Shown here in pieces: positions 49,614-60,559 of a DNA stretch of 64,000 bases. The notes under the pieces are model-generated. The model made no database searches and was not told the DNA's origin. It saw only the letters and a list, made by a program, of their open reading frames with translations. Origin of the DNA: Clavulina sp. PMI_390 (lineage: Eukaryota; Basidiomycota; Agaricomycetes; Cantharellales; Hydnaceae); NCBI GenBank assembly GCA_015039315.1, contig WIDE01000027.1, positions 104,116-168,115 of the forward strand, given 5' to 3'. Made by a program: the position numbers and the translations under genes. How positions within the stretch are numbered: the first letter of the stretch is position 1; each line of letters opens with the position of its first letter.

Positions 49614-51238
49614 ATGGCAGAAACGAACCCACTGCCTGCTTATTCGCTCACACAAGTACGCATGATGCTCTTCTAGCGCGTCTGATAAGTGGCAAATATT
49701 CATGGTCTAGGGACCCTAACGTTGAATAGGACGAAGATTTCTCTCTTGCAGCTGAAGTAGACACTAGTGAGACAGTGCCTCGATATGAGAGTATCTTGGA
49801 CTCCCCACCATTAGCCCACTCTCCCTCACATAATCTCACCACCGATGGCAGCCCGGCCTACGAAGTGCGGCATGTATTTGTGTCCAAACCATTCACAGGA
49901 GGGTCCTATATTACTCTTGAGTTCTCCAGCTTGGCTGCTGCTCCGGAGTCCATCCCTTTATTTGCGGAAGGTGGCGTTGTCGAAGGATGCGTCGTACTCG
50001 ACTCGAAGGGGAAGGTGAATAACCTTCGTGAGATGAATATTTCGGTGGGTAACATACGCGCTTGCCAGTTGCAGATTTGGTTGACGGCCAAGCCACACCC
50101 AAGGTCACGGGGAGGACCACTGCGCTGCTTGGCTCACCAACCCCACACAAGTTTGATTTCACACTTCTCAGCATGAACCAAGATCTATCAGAGCTGGTCA
50201 ACTCTGGCCCTAGTCCGAGGCCCAGCAGCCGAAATGTCCACAGTTCCGAACGGAGGTCAGCGCAATTTAGGTTCGCTCTACCGAAAACATTCGATCATGC
50301 GGGAAGAAAATATGTCCTACCACCATCCTACGGCGAACGAGCGTATATCACTTATGAGATTAGTGTGCTACTTCGAAGAGGCGGTTGGAACTCTAATATC
50401 AGGTCCGCACATGCCGTCAGCGATATCCTCACCTCATAACTAACACTATCTCAGCCTGAAGGCTCCCTTGCAGTATATTGGACGACCGCTGGAGTCTCGT
50501 CATTTGCCAAGGAGATTCTTGAGTACACGAAATACCTTATATTCGGGTTTGGATTCAAGTGAACTATATCTCGCAGCTTTCGAGATCAACGGTCAGTCGG
50601 AAGCTAAAGAAATAATAAAACTATCTTGCACGGTAAATGTTTCCTCTGATGTGGCTCCATCAGTTTTGTTTGAGCTTTTCTACCTCAACAGCTGCTAGTG
50701 CCGAAGCCACTGCAATTCGAAACAGGAGGTTTGATTCCGTATCAGCTAGAAATTACGTCGCATCATGACGCACTCAGGGGGAGCGATGATACAGGAACAC
50801 AACATAGGCTTCCTGCCATCATGTCCAAATCTGAAGTGTCTCTTGCTCAGCACTTCTCGTTTCTTCCCTCTTTCTCAAGGCCAGAAGAATGCCCCCTCGA
50901 GTTAATCGACCCCAACGACCCGGCTTTAAGGTCCTTTACGGAAGTGCTTACTCATGGGACCTCCCGTCGATGTCGAGCTGTAGGGAGCGGAGCGGTCATC
51001 GAGGGGGAAATCCCTATACCTGTGCACACACCACCAAGTTTTGACGCACACTTTATTCATCTTTCGGTAAGAAAACTTGTTGGACAATACACGGTAGTTT
51101 TGTTCGCGAAACTCATACTCTTGATAGTACTTTATTCACGTCATCCCTTTGACACCGGGGTTCAAGGCTCTCAGAGGCGAATGTTTTAGCCTTCCCATTG
51201 ATATATTATCCAGCCCTCCCCAGAGAGGTGTTGCATAA
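49614..51238 (+). CDS. Arrestin-like protein, copy 4, divergent
   Basis: The ATG at 49614 gives MAETNPLPAYSLTQ, spliced to DEDFSLAAEVDTSETVPRYE. Weaker but ordered matches to copies 1-3 are GGSYITLEFSSLAAAPESIP, EGGVVEGCVVLDSKGKV, KVTGRTTALLGSPTPHKFDF, LPPSYGERAYITYEISVLL and SLKAPLQYIGRP. The C-half has LLVPKPLQFETGGLIPYQLE and, after the last intron (51067-51127), YFIHVIPLTPGFKALRGECF, ending QRGVA at 51236-51238. The YFIHVIPL block replaces YRI(R/H)LVPK of the others. It keeps PPSY at the PPxY position. It is clearly the oldest or fastest-changing copy. Stops near 50440 and 50697 fall in inferred introns. I rate it probably functional. Confidence 0.6.
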
Positions 51239-52823
51239 TCCTTCGCGGCTAGGAATTTACGATAAGATACCCGCGGGGGGGGGAGGGGGGTACTTCATCA
51301 CCACTAATTCTTACCAATTCTTACATTTGGAAATACCTTTAGTGATGGCCCTGAATGACTGGTGGGAGTTAGGATGAGTTCTTCAATATACACGTTGTGG
51401 TCAAGACAAATGAAGTGGCTATGGTTCCAGTGAAAGGCGTGTCCTCCCGTATGCGCGCTGATGAACAAGAAGCGCACAATGATGGACACGCTGGATGTAT
51501 CATGGGTATGAAGCCGCAGGAAAGGTCTCTTATCCCCGATTGGGATCCATCTCTAGAGCATAGCACCTACACTGTACCCAAATGGCCGATTCTCAGCGGG
51601 TGATTCTCTGCCATTGGATATCCCCTATGCCACTTGTTGCAAGGTCCGCCTAAACAGCAATGCCCAGAAACGGGCTCCTCAACCCGATCTCCGTACACGG
51701 TACACCACATGGTTTACCCGATCTCAGTAAACGATCTTGAAGAGCATGGATCTGTGGTTTGCAAAAGCGCTTGTCGCGTGCACCCACTTTTGACCACACT
51801 GTCAATAGCACTCCCGCGATCAGCCGCTGAGATCCGCCGTGCATAGGATTCCTCGCTTGGGTGATAGCTTGTTGCCCACACAGGCTTCCGATGGGGGTGC
51901 AATCACCGAACGAGAGACACGTACTCCGATCCAAGCAACCGCCAAGTGTCGATGTCCACTTTCCGAACAATTTAGTAAGCATTGCTACGGGCGAGCGCCT
52001 CCGGTTGCATGTTGTCACCAATGGTTCCCTAAACAACGCAAGTTGTAACGCTTCATCCATGATGGCCGTTCAGCATCAAGATTCCAAACAACTTCCTCGG
52101 CATCGGAACATGTTCCCGCATGTGCCAGAGAAGTGGACGCCGACGAACGGGGGGCAGCCAGAAGTTTGGGATTAGATAGGCCAGCGAATCCCCTCGGCTA
52201 TCGAAGCTCGCTAATCGATGAGTCAGGAGGATATGTACCTTATGGCGAAGACTCCAATAGACGAGTCATTATCTTCGCCGCATTTTCACGGGGTATATCG
52301 AGCCAGGGACGCTGCAAATCTTTCGCATAGGCGCACATCGGTGAGGGGGTGATCGCGCATAGATTTAGCAGTGGTATCGAATTCAGCAAGCCGCCGGCAG
52401 TGAGAGTGACAGCTGTGAAGCTCTGTCAGGCACACCGAATAAGCCACTATTGAGGCTCGATGGTTTAGTGAATCGGATAGTGTAGCCAATGTGAATGGCA
52501 TGTATGCAAAGCGCGTTGGCTGAGTCTCACATTCCTTCAACATCGGTCCGCGGCGGTCGAATGCGGTACGCATCTGTGAGCGCATATTGCATCATCATAA
52601 GTGGATGTGATGGCGCATACTGATACATGGCGGCGAGAATGTCGTTTGGCGGCCCGAAAACTCGGGGCATAGAGCAAGATTGGATGCAGGGGAAGTCGAG
52701 CACGATGGGTCACAGCAAAAAAGACAACTTGAGGAAGCAGCAGCTATATTGTGGGCGTATCTAAGTACAGGACATCTAGGCAGCGGCCTTTCCTTGCTCT
52801 TTCTCAACCCTAGAGACAAAAAT
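51239..52823. other. Intergenic with G-run; no supportable gene
   Basis: A homopurine G-run with one A covers 51275-51290. Downstream frames are ambiguous: minus 51650-52060 has an ATG and 136 codons but no known motif, and plus 51861-52175 overlaps it. A decayed arrestin-like copy was considered, but no ordered blocks were found. Confidence 0.35.
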
Positions 52824-53459
52824 TTAGTGGGGAAAGCAGACACAAGAAGTAGAATAAGGATTCTCGCACCAGTCCAGCCACGACCCGGTGTAGTTCTTGA
52901 TGCTGAGGTAAATGATAACATTAGATAGGGGTTTTTGATATAGGGGCTTTAGACGTACCCAGTCCAGCCCTTGCTGGTGGCGAGTTCCGAAGCAGTGGTG
53001 CTCCGCTTACCGCTGCGGCAGTAGAAGACAACTTCCTGGCTCTTGCTCGGCATTTCGAAGCCGTAGGTATTACGGAATGTGTCGGGGTGCATATCCAAAG
53101 CCTGGGGCAGGACCGAGAGGGGAACATTGACTGCAGAAGGAATAGACCCCTGCTCGACTTCGTGGACCTCACGGACGTCAACAATGACGCGATCCTGGGA
53201 ACGAATGGGATGCTTGAGTTCTGACAGGTCTTTCCTAGTCAGACTTTGCCCAGCTTACCAAGGATGGCTGTTCGGTCCATGGTTTGACTTGTTCGTATGT
53301 CACAATGGGGGCGACCTTGGTGGACATCATCGCTCTACCGAAGGGTGTGGCAGACTGCACAGCAAATGTTTGTCTTTGAACGGCCAAGAAAGTCCTGGCA
53401 GGTTTTGCCACAGAGATGCGAGTGGCTGCTTTGGGAATGCTCCTCAGGATGCTTGACAT
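52824..53459 (-). CDS. Mitochondrial rhodanese-domain sulfurtransferase
   Basis: A 171-aa single-domain rhodanese from exons 53259-53459, 52959-53194 and 52824-52902. The first exon is a basic, serine/alanine-rich mitochondrial presequence (MSSILRSIPKAATRISVAKP) leading to APIVTYEQVKPWTEQPSL. The domain has DRVIVDVREVHEVEQGSIP, AVNVPLSVLPQALDM, the active-site loop VVFYCRSGKRSTTASELA with catalytic Cys, and the closing GIKNYTGSWLDWCENPY. The family transfers sulfane sulfur from thiosulfate or persulfides; the CRSGKRS loop is a normal six-residue rhodanese loop. The 64-nt first intron was chosen to join PSL directly to DRVIVDV. Confidence 0.85.
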
Positions 53460-53851
53460 GGCAGAGATTAAACAACTAGAGAGCTTTGAGTCTGAGAGTG
53501 AGGTTTGTGGTCGTGACACGCTGTCGCAGTCACGATCGCACGGCTCACGTCAAGACCGTCTGCGCCTTAGCGCCCATTACGAGCCACGCAGGCGTGTTCC
53601 ACGTGTTGTCGCGCATCTGTGGCGATACCTGTGCAGCATTTTACGCGTTGTTGTGTACAATGTGCGATACTGATGCCTAGGTCTCGGGAAGTTTTGGCCA
53701 CCGCGGTACTACGATCTCCAAGAACCATTCCGGTGGCGGTACAAATCGTCGTCTAATCTCGACTTATAAAGCTGTCTAGCGCTTCTTCCATTCACCCTAT
53801 TGAACACCTCCAAATCCCTTTCAGCCAAGGTTCTTTCACCGGTCTGCAATT
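53460..53851. other. Divergent promoter region, rhodanese and dsRBD-like copy G
   Basis: Upstream DNA for two divergent genes; TATAAA at 53765-53770 serves copy G. Short plus frames at 53416-53680 are out-of-frame shadows of the rhodanese gene and its leader. Confidence 0.4.
53765..53770 (+). promoter_or_regulatory. TATA box of dsRBD-like copy G
   Basis: CTTATAAAGC on the plus strand, about 85 nt before the proposed start at 53852. Confidence 0.45.
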
Positions 53852-54285
53852 ATGCCCTTTAGTCCGCCCCCCTTTTTTCTCATATTATTTACGGCACAAC
53901 TGAAGATACAATTCTTCTTCTCTTCCGTCATCTTTAGTTTCTCGTAATGTCGTTTTCTTCCACAACAATGTTGCCGTCCCCTTGGGGCTCAACTATGACT
54001 GGGCAAGCCTATCAGATAGTGCGCATGCATATAGATGTCAATCTGACACCTCCTCAATCCAGAATCTTGTGCACGGTCGGGATCTCGAAGGGCGAGAGAT
54101 CTGGTACGCCACACTTATAAGTTCGTTTTTCTGGCGCCATTAGGTATATCACCTGTCACTCATACTCTCTGACCACAGTTGAAGGGCAACCAGTAGCACA
54201 GGGCTATGGCCAGAAGGTCACATGGGCAAAAGACATGGCTTGTAGGGAATACTGCATTTCAAAGGGATTCCGTCCTCCCAACTGA
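53852..54285 (+). CDS. Single dsRBD-like microprotein, copy G
   Basis: About 79 aa. The well-supported part is the last two exons: NLVHGRDLEGREIWYATLI and IEGQPVAQGYGQKVTWAKDM, ending CISKGFRPPN, with stop at 54283-54285. The QGYGQKVTWAKDMACREY run parallels QGWGQRKGWAKNQAAESY of copy C. The upstream exon reads SRNVVFFHNNVAVPLGLNYD plus W and must then use a GC-AG intron of 60 nt (GCAAGC donor after TGG). The start is proposed as a 10-nt exon ATGCCCTTTA with a weak GTCCGC donor, by analogy with copies E and F. The N-terminal half is therefore tentative. An alternative ATG at 53947 opens a frame that does not continue into the conserved end. Confidence 0.5.
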
Positions 54286-55820
54286 TGGTCAGGGGGATCT
54301 TTGGGGCATTGGAGTGCCTGATGAGCCTTCACTAGTATTTTCTGGTTATAAATTCCTATTTGTGGCCTTCAGCTTTGCGCTTGCAACGTGAGACGATCAC
54401 CAACCTTGACTTGACTGAGGAGCCTCTGTATGCCGGCGCGATCTTCCTCCCAATCGGAGCTACCGCACAGCTTTCTCGAATGTTCCTATCGAGCGTCCAA
54501 ACGTCTCCAACGACATCTTTTCATTCACTATCGCTTATACTGTCCACTTTGGGCTTTTCGCAATGAAGAACCTTCTCCCGTAGCCTCGAGGCTTTCGCCG
54601 CAACCCCAACAATTCTGCCATTCCATTTTCACCACATGAGTGTCATTGTATTCCCTCAGTGATCCAACCCTCTGCCCTACCACTGTCGCGAATAGTACCG
54701 AGAAAACGCGAGGCCTCCTAACATTCAAAATAGCACTTCGCCCGCTGTCAGGCGTCCGTTCGTGATCCGCTCGGCTCTTGGTGGCGTTTATTGCTCAGTA
54801 AAGGCTCTTCACCCTCACATATGTGCAGGGTTCTTAGCATGTGATCACTACCACATTGCGCATCCTGATCCCCCTTGTTTACTTGGAATCGGCCTCTTTC
54901 GTCCGACCACTATAAGATTCTCGATCCATGGCCTTTTTTTTGGGCTAGAGACCCCGAGATCCACAGTGAGAGCTGCTCTTGAATTATTGTGAAAGCTCCT
55001 ATGCCCATCCTTCTGATTCATGACCTCAGGTGTACGTTCGTGAGTATCAGGTATGAGGTATTTCTTTAGCCATCTGGAGTGGAGATTATAGATGCATCAA
55101 ACTACCCACGCAAAAACAAAATGACGATGCCCCAAGCGGATTAACATTGGAGAAACTCTTATTCTCGATTTGTATAGATTCATCTAATTTTTTCTTGCAA
55201 CGAGAACTGAAATCTTCCGTGTCTGGTATCGTGGGAAAAGTTTCAAAGTCCCCCCAACACCATCTTCTCCATTGATGCAACTCTCCATGCAACGCTCACG
55301 CATACAACGATCATCATCGTCCATGACCGCTCAGCCGCTCCAGATAATCCTGTATCTCCCACAGGGCCAAATATAGGTGAGTTGTTTCAAAAAAAATTAG
55401 AAGTGTTGATGTGAGTTTTCTTCGGTCTCTGTTACTTTTGCTCTTATATGATTATACCCCGATGTGGATCAAGTTAGAGATCATCCGTTGTCTGTATCAT
55501 AACCTGGTTGTGATATAGCGAGCGGTCTCAGTGGCTACTATCATAAGGCCCGTCTGACCCCCATTACCCTTCATTCACATCTCGTGTCGTAGTCTTCCAC
55601 GTTCGTTTTTCTGACATTGTTTTTTTTTTTTTCTATCTCAATGTTTCCCGACTAACCCCACTTGGGGTATATACCTGGACCGTATCCGCTCACCAAAGCT
55701 TAGACGACGGCAACATGGGCCAGCAGATATACATTGTACAACTTGGTTGTAACCTATATCATGATTACAACCACAAGGTATATTCCATTCCAGAACCAAA
55801 TGTACAAATAGTTTCCGATC
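54286..55820. other. Intergenic, no supportable gene
   Basis: Short frames on both strands without motifs. A T-tract of 14-15 bases lies at about 55620-55634. The last 150 nt is 3' flank of the first cellobiohydrolase. Confidence 0.4.
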
Positions 55821-57797
55821 TTAGAAGGAAGGAACGGCGTTGGTGACCAACATGGTGAAGTAGTCCTGGAACCAAGTACCGGCTACAAGAGCGACGAGAA
55901 TCATCAGCGAGAAATTCATCAGTAACAGATCGGGGAGACGTACCCTCGGGGGCGGGCTGCTTGGCATCAGAAAGACCACAGTGGTAATCGTAACGAGTAC
56001 TCGAAGTGTTGCTAGTACCATCGCATTCACCTCCAGGCTTGACCCAGACGATAGCATCAATGTACGAGGAACCGGTGTTGGTGGTGGGGCGCATGCCGAA
56101 GCCAGCGTTGTTGACATTGCACCAGTCACCCCAAGCGTTGCGGATGTTCTGGACACCAGAGCGGCCCTGGTCGACGATGAAGTGTTGGGGGAAACTGTAC
56201 TGAGCGAGCAGGGGAGAGAGGGCTTCGATGTACAGCAGCTCATCGTAGCTGCAGGGCGAGGTAGTACGCGGTCAGCTTGAGGAGAATTTGGGAGAGGGAG
56301 ATGCGAACATACTTGGCGTCACCAGAGGTGATGGGATCGGGGCTCGAGGTGGTGAGCGAGTTGTAGTTAGCGACATTTGTAGCGAGGCCACGGATACGGG
56401 TGTTCGATCCGGCTTGGCTCAGAAGGTTACCAAAGAGCTGGGCGGCAGGAGTCTACCGGTCCACGATTAGATATTTGTTCAGGAAAGGAAATAATGTGGA
56501 ATGTGACATACAATGTTAGCGGGCCATCCGAGCCAGCCAGCGTGACCAGCATCGACATAGATGTACAAGTCTAAAGATTGTTACTCAGTCATGGTTCCTT
56601 CAGCATAAGATATCTCGCTGCTTACTCGACATGGTAAGGGTCTGCCAGGAGTAAACGGCGAGCGCCTCGTAGGTGGACTGAGCATTGGCACACTTTGCGA
56701 CGCTGAGATTGGTGACCATGTTGGCCAAACTATCGGGCTCTGAATAATATAGCAGCTTCAATTATTGCGCTGCGAGACTGTCATAGGGAAAGACTTACCC
56801 CACACAGCAACAACACGGACATTGGGGTAGGCGCTGATTTGGGCAGCAATAGCGTCAATGTACTCCTTGTAGAGCGCTGCACCGTTGTCGGCAATGCTAT
56901 ACTCGCCGTTGGAAGCAGCAGCGGCGCAGTCACGCTATTCCAGAAAGGTCGTCACCATGAATTGCCCAATCTGCTGCGACTGCTGCGAAGCTTCGAAAGA
57001 TGCACTCACGTCGGGGAGATCGTAGATCACAATCTGGACAAGATACTTGTTTCCAGTGCTGGTCTGCTTCGATTGAGCGTCGGCGAGATAAGTGCCCAAA
57101 GTTGGGACCTTGGCAGCGGTGTCGAGCCTTAACAACGATATGAGTCAGGCACCAATTTTTCGTAATTTGTACAAACAGCATACCAAGTGAAGGTCGGGAC
57201 ATTGGCGACGGCAGCGGCCTTGGTGGCCAAAGTGGAATCAGAGATGTTCTTCACGGCCGCAGCAATCTCGGCAGCGTAATAAGGTGACAAGTAGACGGTA
57301 TAACCAGTGTAGGGATCATCAGTAGGGGGAGAAGAGCTTGAAGACGATGTGGCGGAAGTCGAGGTCGTGGTACTAGAGGATTTGGATGTAGTAGTGCTAG
57401 TACCAGTAGCCTTCGAGGTATTGGAAGTGGTAGTGGTGGTAGTGCTGCTGCTGCTGCTGGGCAGACATTGCGAATAATCTATACATCCAAGTCTAATACA
57501 TGAGGGAACCGGCCAAGAAACTGGGAAATCAGACGTACAAGCATTCTCATAGGTGCAAGTGGCTCCAGAAACGCAAGTCGTCGCGCCTGATGCGGAAAAT
57601 CAGGTCGGCTTCACTGCAAACCAACTTGGTCACATACCAGTCCATCCAATACCACCACCTATAAGGCATCATGATTCAGACATGAGAAGGAGAGCTTCCA
57701 ATCTTATTTGATACTTACACTGTCCATAGAGGGCGGACTGGGCAGAGGCAACGCCAAGAAGCGCGCCAGCAACGGCAACGGAGAGAAAGCCAACCAT
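55821..57797 (-). CDS. CBM1-GH6 cellobiohydrolase, copy 1
   Basis: Secreted exo-cellulase acting from the non-reducing end of cellulose chains. The start at 57795-57797 gives a signal peptide MVGFLSVAVAGALLGVASA, then a fungal CBM1 (QSALYGQCGGIGWTG, TTCVSGATCTYENAYYSQCL) and a Ser/Thr-rich linker. The GH6 core starts near DDPYTGYTVYLSPYYAAEI. Catalytic blocks are YDLPDRDCAAAASNGEYSIA (general-acid Asp), VAVWEPDSLANMVTNLSVAK, QHFIVDQGRSGVQNIRNAWG and WVKPGGECDGTSNTSSTRYD; it ends MLVTNAVPSF. Tunnel-loop segments GAGTWFQDYF-type and GLSDAKQPAPE are present. About ten introns, several cutting the CBM. Roughly 455-460 aa, normal for the family. TATAAA is 64 nt upstream. Confidence 0.9.
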
Positions 57798-57860
57798 GAC
57801 AAGAAGAAGGAAAGGAAGAGGAGACCTGAAGTGAAGGCTGTCGGGGCTAAGGCATCAGGG

Positions 57861-57866
57861 TTTATA
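57861..57866 (-). promoter_or_regulatory. TATA box of cellobiohydrolase copy 1
   Basis: TATAAA on the minus strand, 64 nt before the ATG; the sister gene has the same box at the same distance. Confidence 0.6.
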
Positions 57867-57990
57867 TCCCTCGTCAAGCTGATAATTCTCGGAGTCGTCG
57901 CGTCGCACTGGTGCTAATTTTAGTCTTTGCCAATGTCGGAAGGACGTCGGGCCACCTTATTTGCTTGGCTCTGATGAATAAAACTTTCAG

Positions 57991-58010
57991 GGAAACTCAC
58001 CGACGACGGT
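57991..58010 (-). promoter_or_regulatory. Conserved 20-bp promoter block, cellobiohydrolase copy 1
   Basis: The block ggaaactcaccgacgacggt lies about 195 nt upstream of the start. It recurs with one mismatch at 60540-60559 before copy 2. It contains the inverted repeat ACCG-ACGA-CGGT. A regulator-binding site is inferred. Confidence 0.4.
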
Positions 58011-58357
58011 AACATAATCCTCCAAACTCGCACCTCATTCTTCATCAGTGAAGCATTATCAGACCCAATATGCATCGAAGCCTCATTCATTCGCTAGAAG
58101 CACGCCTTATTCCGGCAATAGTTCCAGTCTCGTTGATATTCAGTGCGAGCTTTTGCCGATCCTTCAGCTGCCACGTAGAATATTGAGATATAGGCTCAGG
58201 GAACCGGGCAGGTGACCGTCACAAGATCTCCCCATTGGGTCTTATTTCTTCAAGCTGCCGTCGTCAAGATGGTCACTAGAGGATCTTCACAAAGAGTACG
58301 AAAAAATATATTCCTCTCCACATGGAAACCGTGGGTAGCGTACAATGACCAAAAGTT

Positions 58358-60337
58358 CTAGAATGAAGGGTTGGCGTTTTGGACCAACATGGTGAAGTAA
58401 TCCTGGAACCAAGTACCAGCTACAAGAACGATGCGAAATGTCAGTAAATCCCAATATCAGGAAGGTCCATAAGCCGGGAAGGAGACTTACCCTCGGGAGC
58501 AGGTTGCTTGGCATCAGAAAGACCACAGTGGTAATCGTAGCGAGTGCTCGAAGTGTTGCTAGTACCATCACATTCACCTCCGGGCTTGACCCAGACGATA
58601 GCATCAATGTACGAGGAACCGGTGTTGGTGGTGGGGCGCATGCCGAAGCCGGCGTTATTGACATTGCACCAGTCACCCCATTGGCTACGGATGTTCTGGA
58701 CACCAGAGCGGCCCTGGTCGACAATGAAGTGCTGAGGGAAGCCGTTGCTGGCAAGCAGAGGAGCGAGGGCGTTGATGTAGAGCATCTCATCGTAGCTACA
58801 GAAAGCGGCAGCGCGTGATTAGCTTGTGAGTGACTTTGGAGGAGGAGTGCACAGACATACTTGGCGTCACCAGATGTGATGGGGTCGGGGCTGGAGGTGG
58901 TGAGCGAGTTGTAGTTGGCGACGTTGGTAGCGAGGCCACGGACACGGGTGTTTGAGCCAGCCTGCTTAAGGAGACTACCAAAGAGCTGGGCAGCAGGGGT
59001 CTACATTCCAAAATCAGATATATGCCCAGAAAATTGGAACAGCGAGGAATATGACATACAATGTTGGCGGGCCATCCAAGCCAACCAGCGTGACCAGCAT
59101 CGACGTAGATATACAAGTCTATAAATCGATTATTCAACATAGTCCCTTTTACTAGATTGGATCACTTGAATGCTTACTGGACATAGTCAGCGTCTGCCAA
59201 GCGTAGACAGCGAGAGCCTCATAGGTCGATTGGGCGTTGGCGCACTTAGAAACGCTCAAGTTGGTGACCATGTTGGCCAAACTATCGGGCTCTGAGTATA
59301 GATGGAATAATGAGCTAATATCTCAACGTGAATTATTGGAACAAACACTTACCCCAAACGGCAACAACACGAACGTTGGGGTATGCCTTGATTTGTGCAG
59401 CGATGGCATCAATGTAGGCCTTGTAGTTGGCCGCACCATTGTTAGCGATGCTGTACTCGCCGTTGGAAGCAGCTGCAGCGCAGTCACGCTATTCCAGAAA
59501 AGGAGTCATCAGACATCATGAACTATTGTCCCTGCTGTGGCTGTAGCAAAATTTTGAAGATGGCACTCACGTCGGGGAGATCGTAAATGACAATTTGCAC
59601 GAGGTACTTGTTTCCAGTGCTGGTCTGCTTCGCCTGGGCGTCAGCGAGATAAGTACCCAAAGTCGGGACCTTGGCAGCAACGTCGAGCCTGGACAAAAAA
59701 CAAGAGTCAGACTGATATCACGGAACTTGAACAAAAAAGATCGTACCAAGTGAAGGTTGGAACATTAGCGACGGCAGCAGCCTTGGAGGCCAAAGAGGAG
59801 TCGGTAATGTTCTTCACGGCCGCAGAGATCTCAGCGGCATAATACGGCGACAGGTAGACAGTGTAACCAGTGTAAGGATCATCGGTAGGAGCGGTACCGC
59901 TCGCTGATGAGGTCGTGGTACCAGTGGTTTTCGATGTTGTGGTCGAAGTACCAGTAGCCTTTGAGGTTGTGGTGGTAGTGGTGCCGACACTGCTGCTGGG
60001 AAGACATTGCGAGTAGTCTACATCGTTCAAGATTAATATTTTGGGGGAGCTGGCAAGGAGAATGGGAGATTGGCCGTACAAGGATTCGAGTAAACGCAAG
60101 TAGCACCAGCAACACAAGTTGTCGGGCCTGATACGAAACGTCAAACTAGCTTTCTTACGGATCAGATTATTCTCGTACCAGAGTATCCAATACCACCGCC
60201 TATGAGGGATGCATATTCAGTGCCGAGGCAGGGACTCCTGGACCAATCTGACACTTACACTGGCCATAGAGAGAGGACTGGGCAGAAGCGACGCCGAGAA
60301 GCGCGCCCGCAACAGCGACAGAGAGAATGCCGACCAT
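58358..60337 (-). CDS. CBM1-GH6 cellobiohydrolase, copy 2
   Basis: Tandem paralogue of the gene at 55821-57797, on the same strand, 560 nt upstream of it. Signal peptide MVGILSVAVAGALLGVASA, CBM1 with QSSLYGQCGGIG, a Thr/Ser linker (TTTTTTSKATGTSTTTSKT), then TDDPYTGYTVYLSPYYAAEI. The catalytic set is intact: YDLPDRDCAAAASNGEYSIA, VAVWEPDSLANMVTNLSV, QHFIVDQGRSGVQNIRSQWG and WVKPGGECDGTSNTSSTRYD; it ends MLVQNANPSF. Differences from copy 1 lie mainly in the linker, surface residues and the last exon. Both copies have Trp in VWEPD where many family members have Ile. Intron positions match copy 1 as far as followed. Confidence 0.9.
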
Positions 60338-60400
60338 TTGGAAAAGAAAGAAGGGAAGAGGAGACCCGAGGTGAAGGGTGACGATGCCAAGGTATTGGCC

Positions 60401-60406
60401 TTTATA
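60401..60406 (-). promoter_or_regulatory. TATA box of cellobiohydrolase copy 2
   Basis: TATAAA on the minus strand 64 nt before the ATG, at the same distance as in copy 1. Confidence 0.6.
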
Positions 60407-60539
60407 CGTCCCTCGTGCTGATAATCTCCATAGACGTTGCACTACAAGGCTTGGCGGTGCCAAGCCTTTGCATACCTAATATTTCGGAGGGACGTCGGGT
60501 TGTATTATTTCGATTAATCTAATGAACGAAAAGTGCCAA

Positions 60540-60559
60540 GGAAACTCACCGACGACTGT
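60540..60559 (-). promoter_or_regulatory. Conserved 20-bp promoter block, cellobiohydrolase copy 2
   Basis: The block ggaaactcaccgacgactgt differs from the copy 1 block by one base and lies at a similar distance from the start. A second conserved stretch is further upstream (about 60712-60770 here, about 58145-58195 in copy 1), with GCGAGCTTT, GCCGATCCT and GCTGCCACGTAG in the same order. Confidence 0.4.

Noticed and set aside
51650..52060. 136-codon minus frame with ATG downstream of the arrestin array
   Set aside because: No motif, overlapped by a plus frame of similar length; could not be supported as a gene or an arrestin relic.
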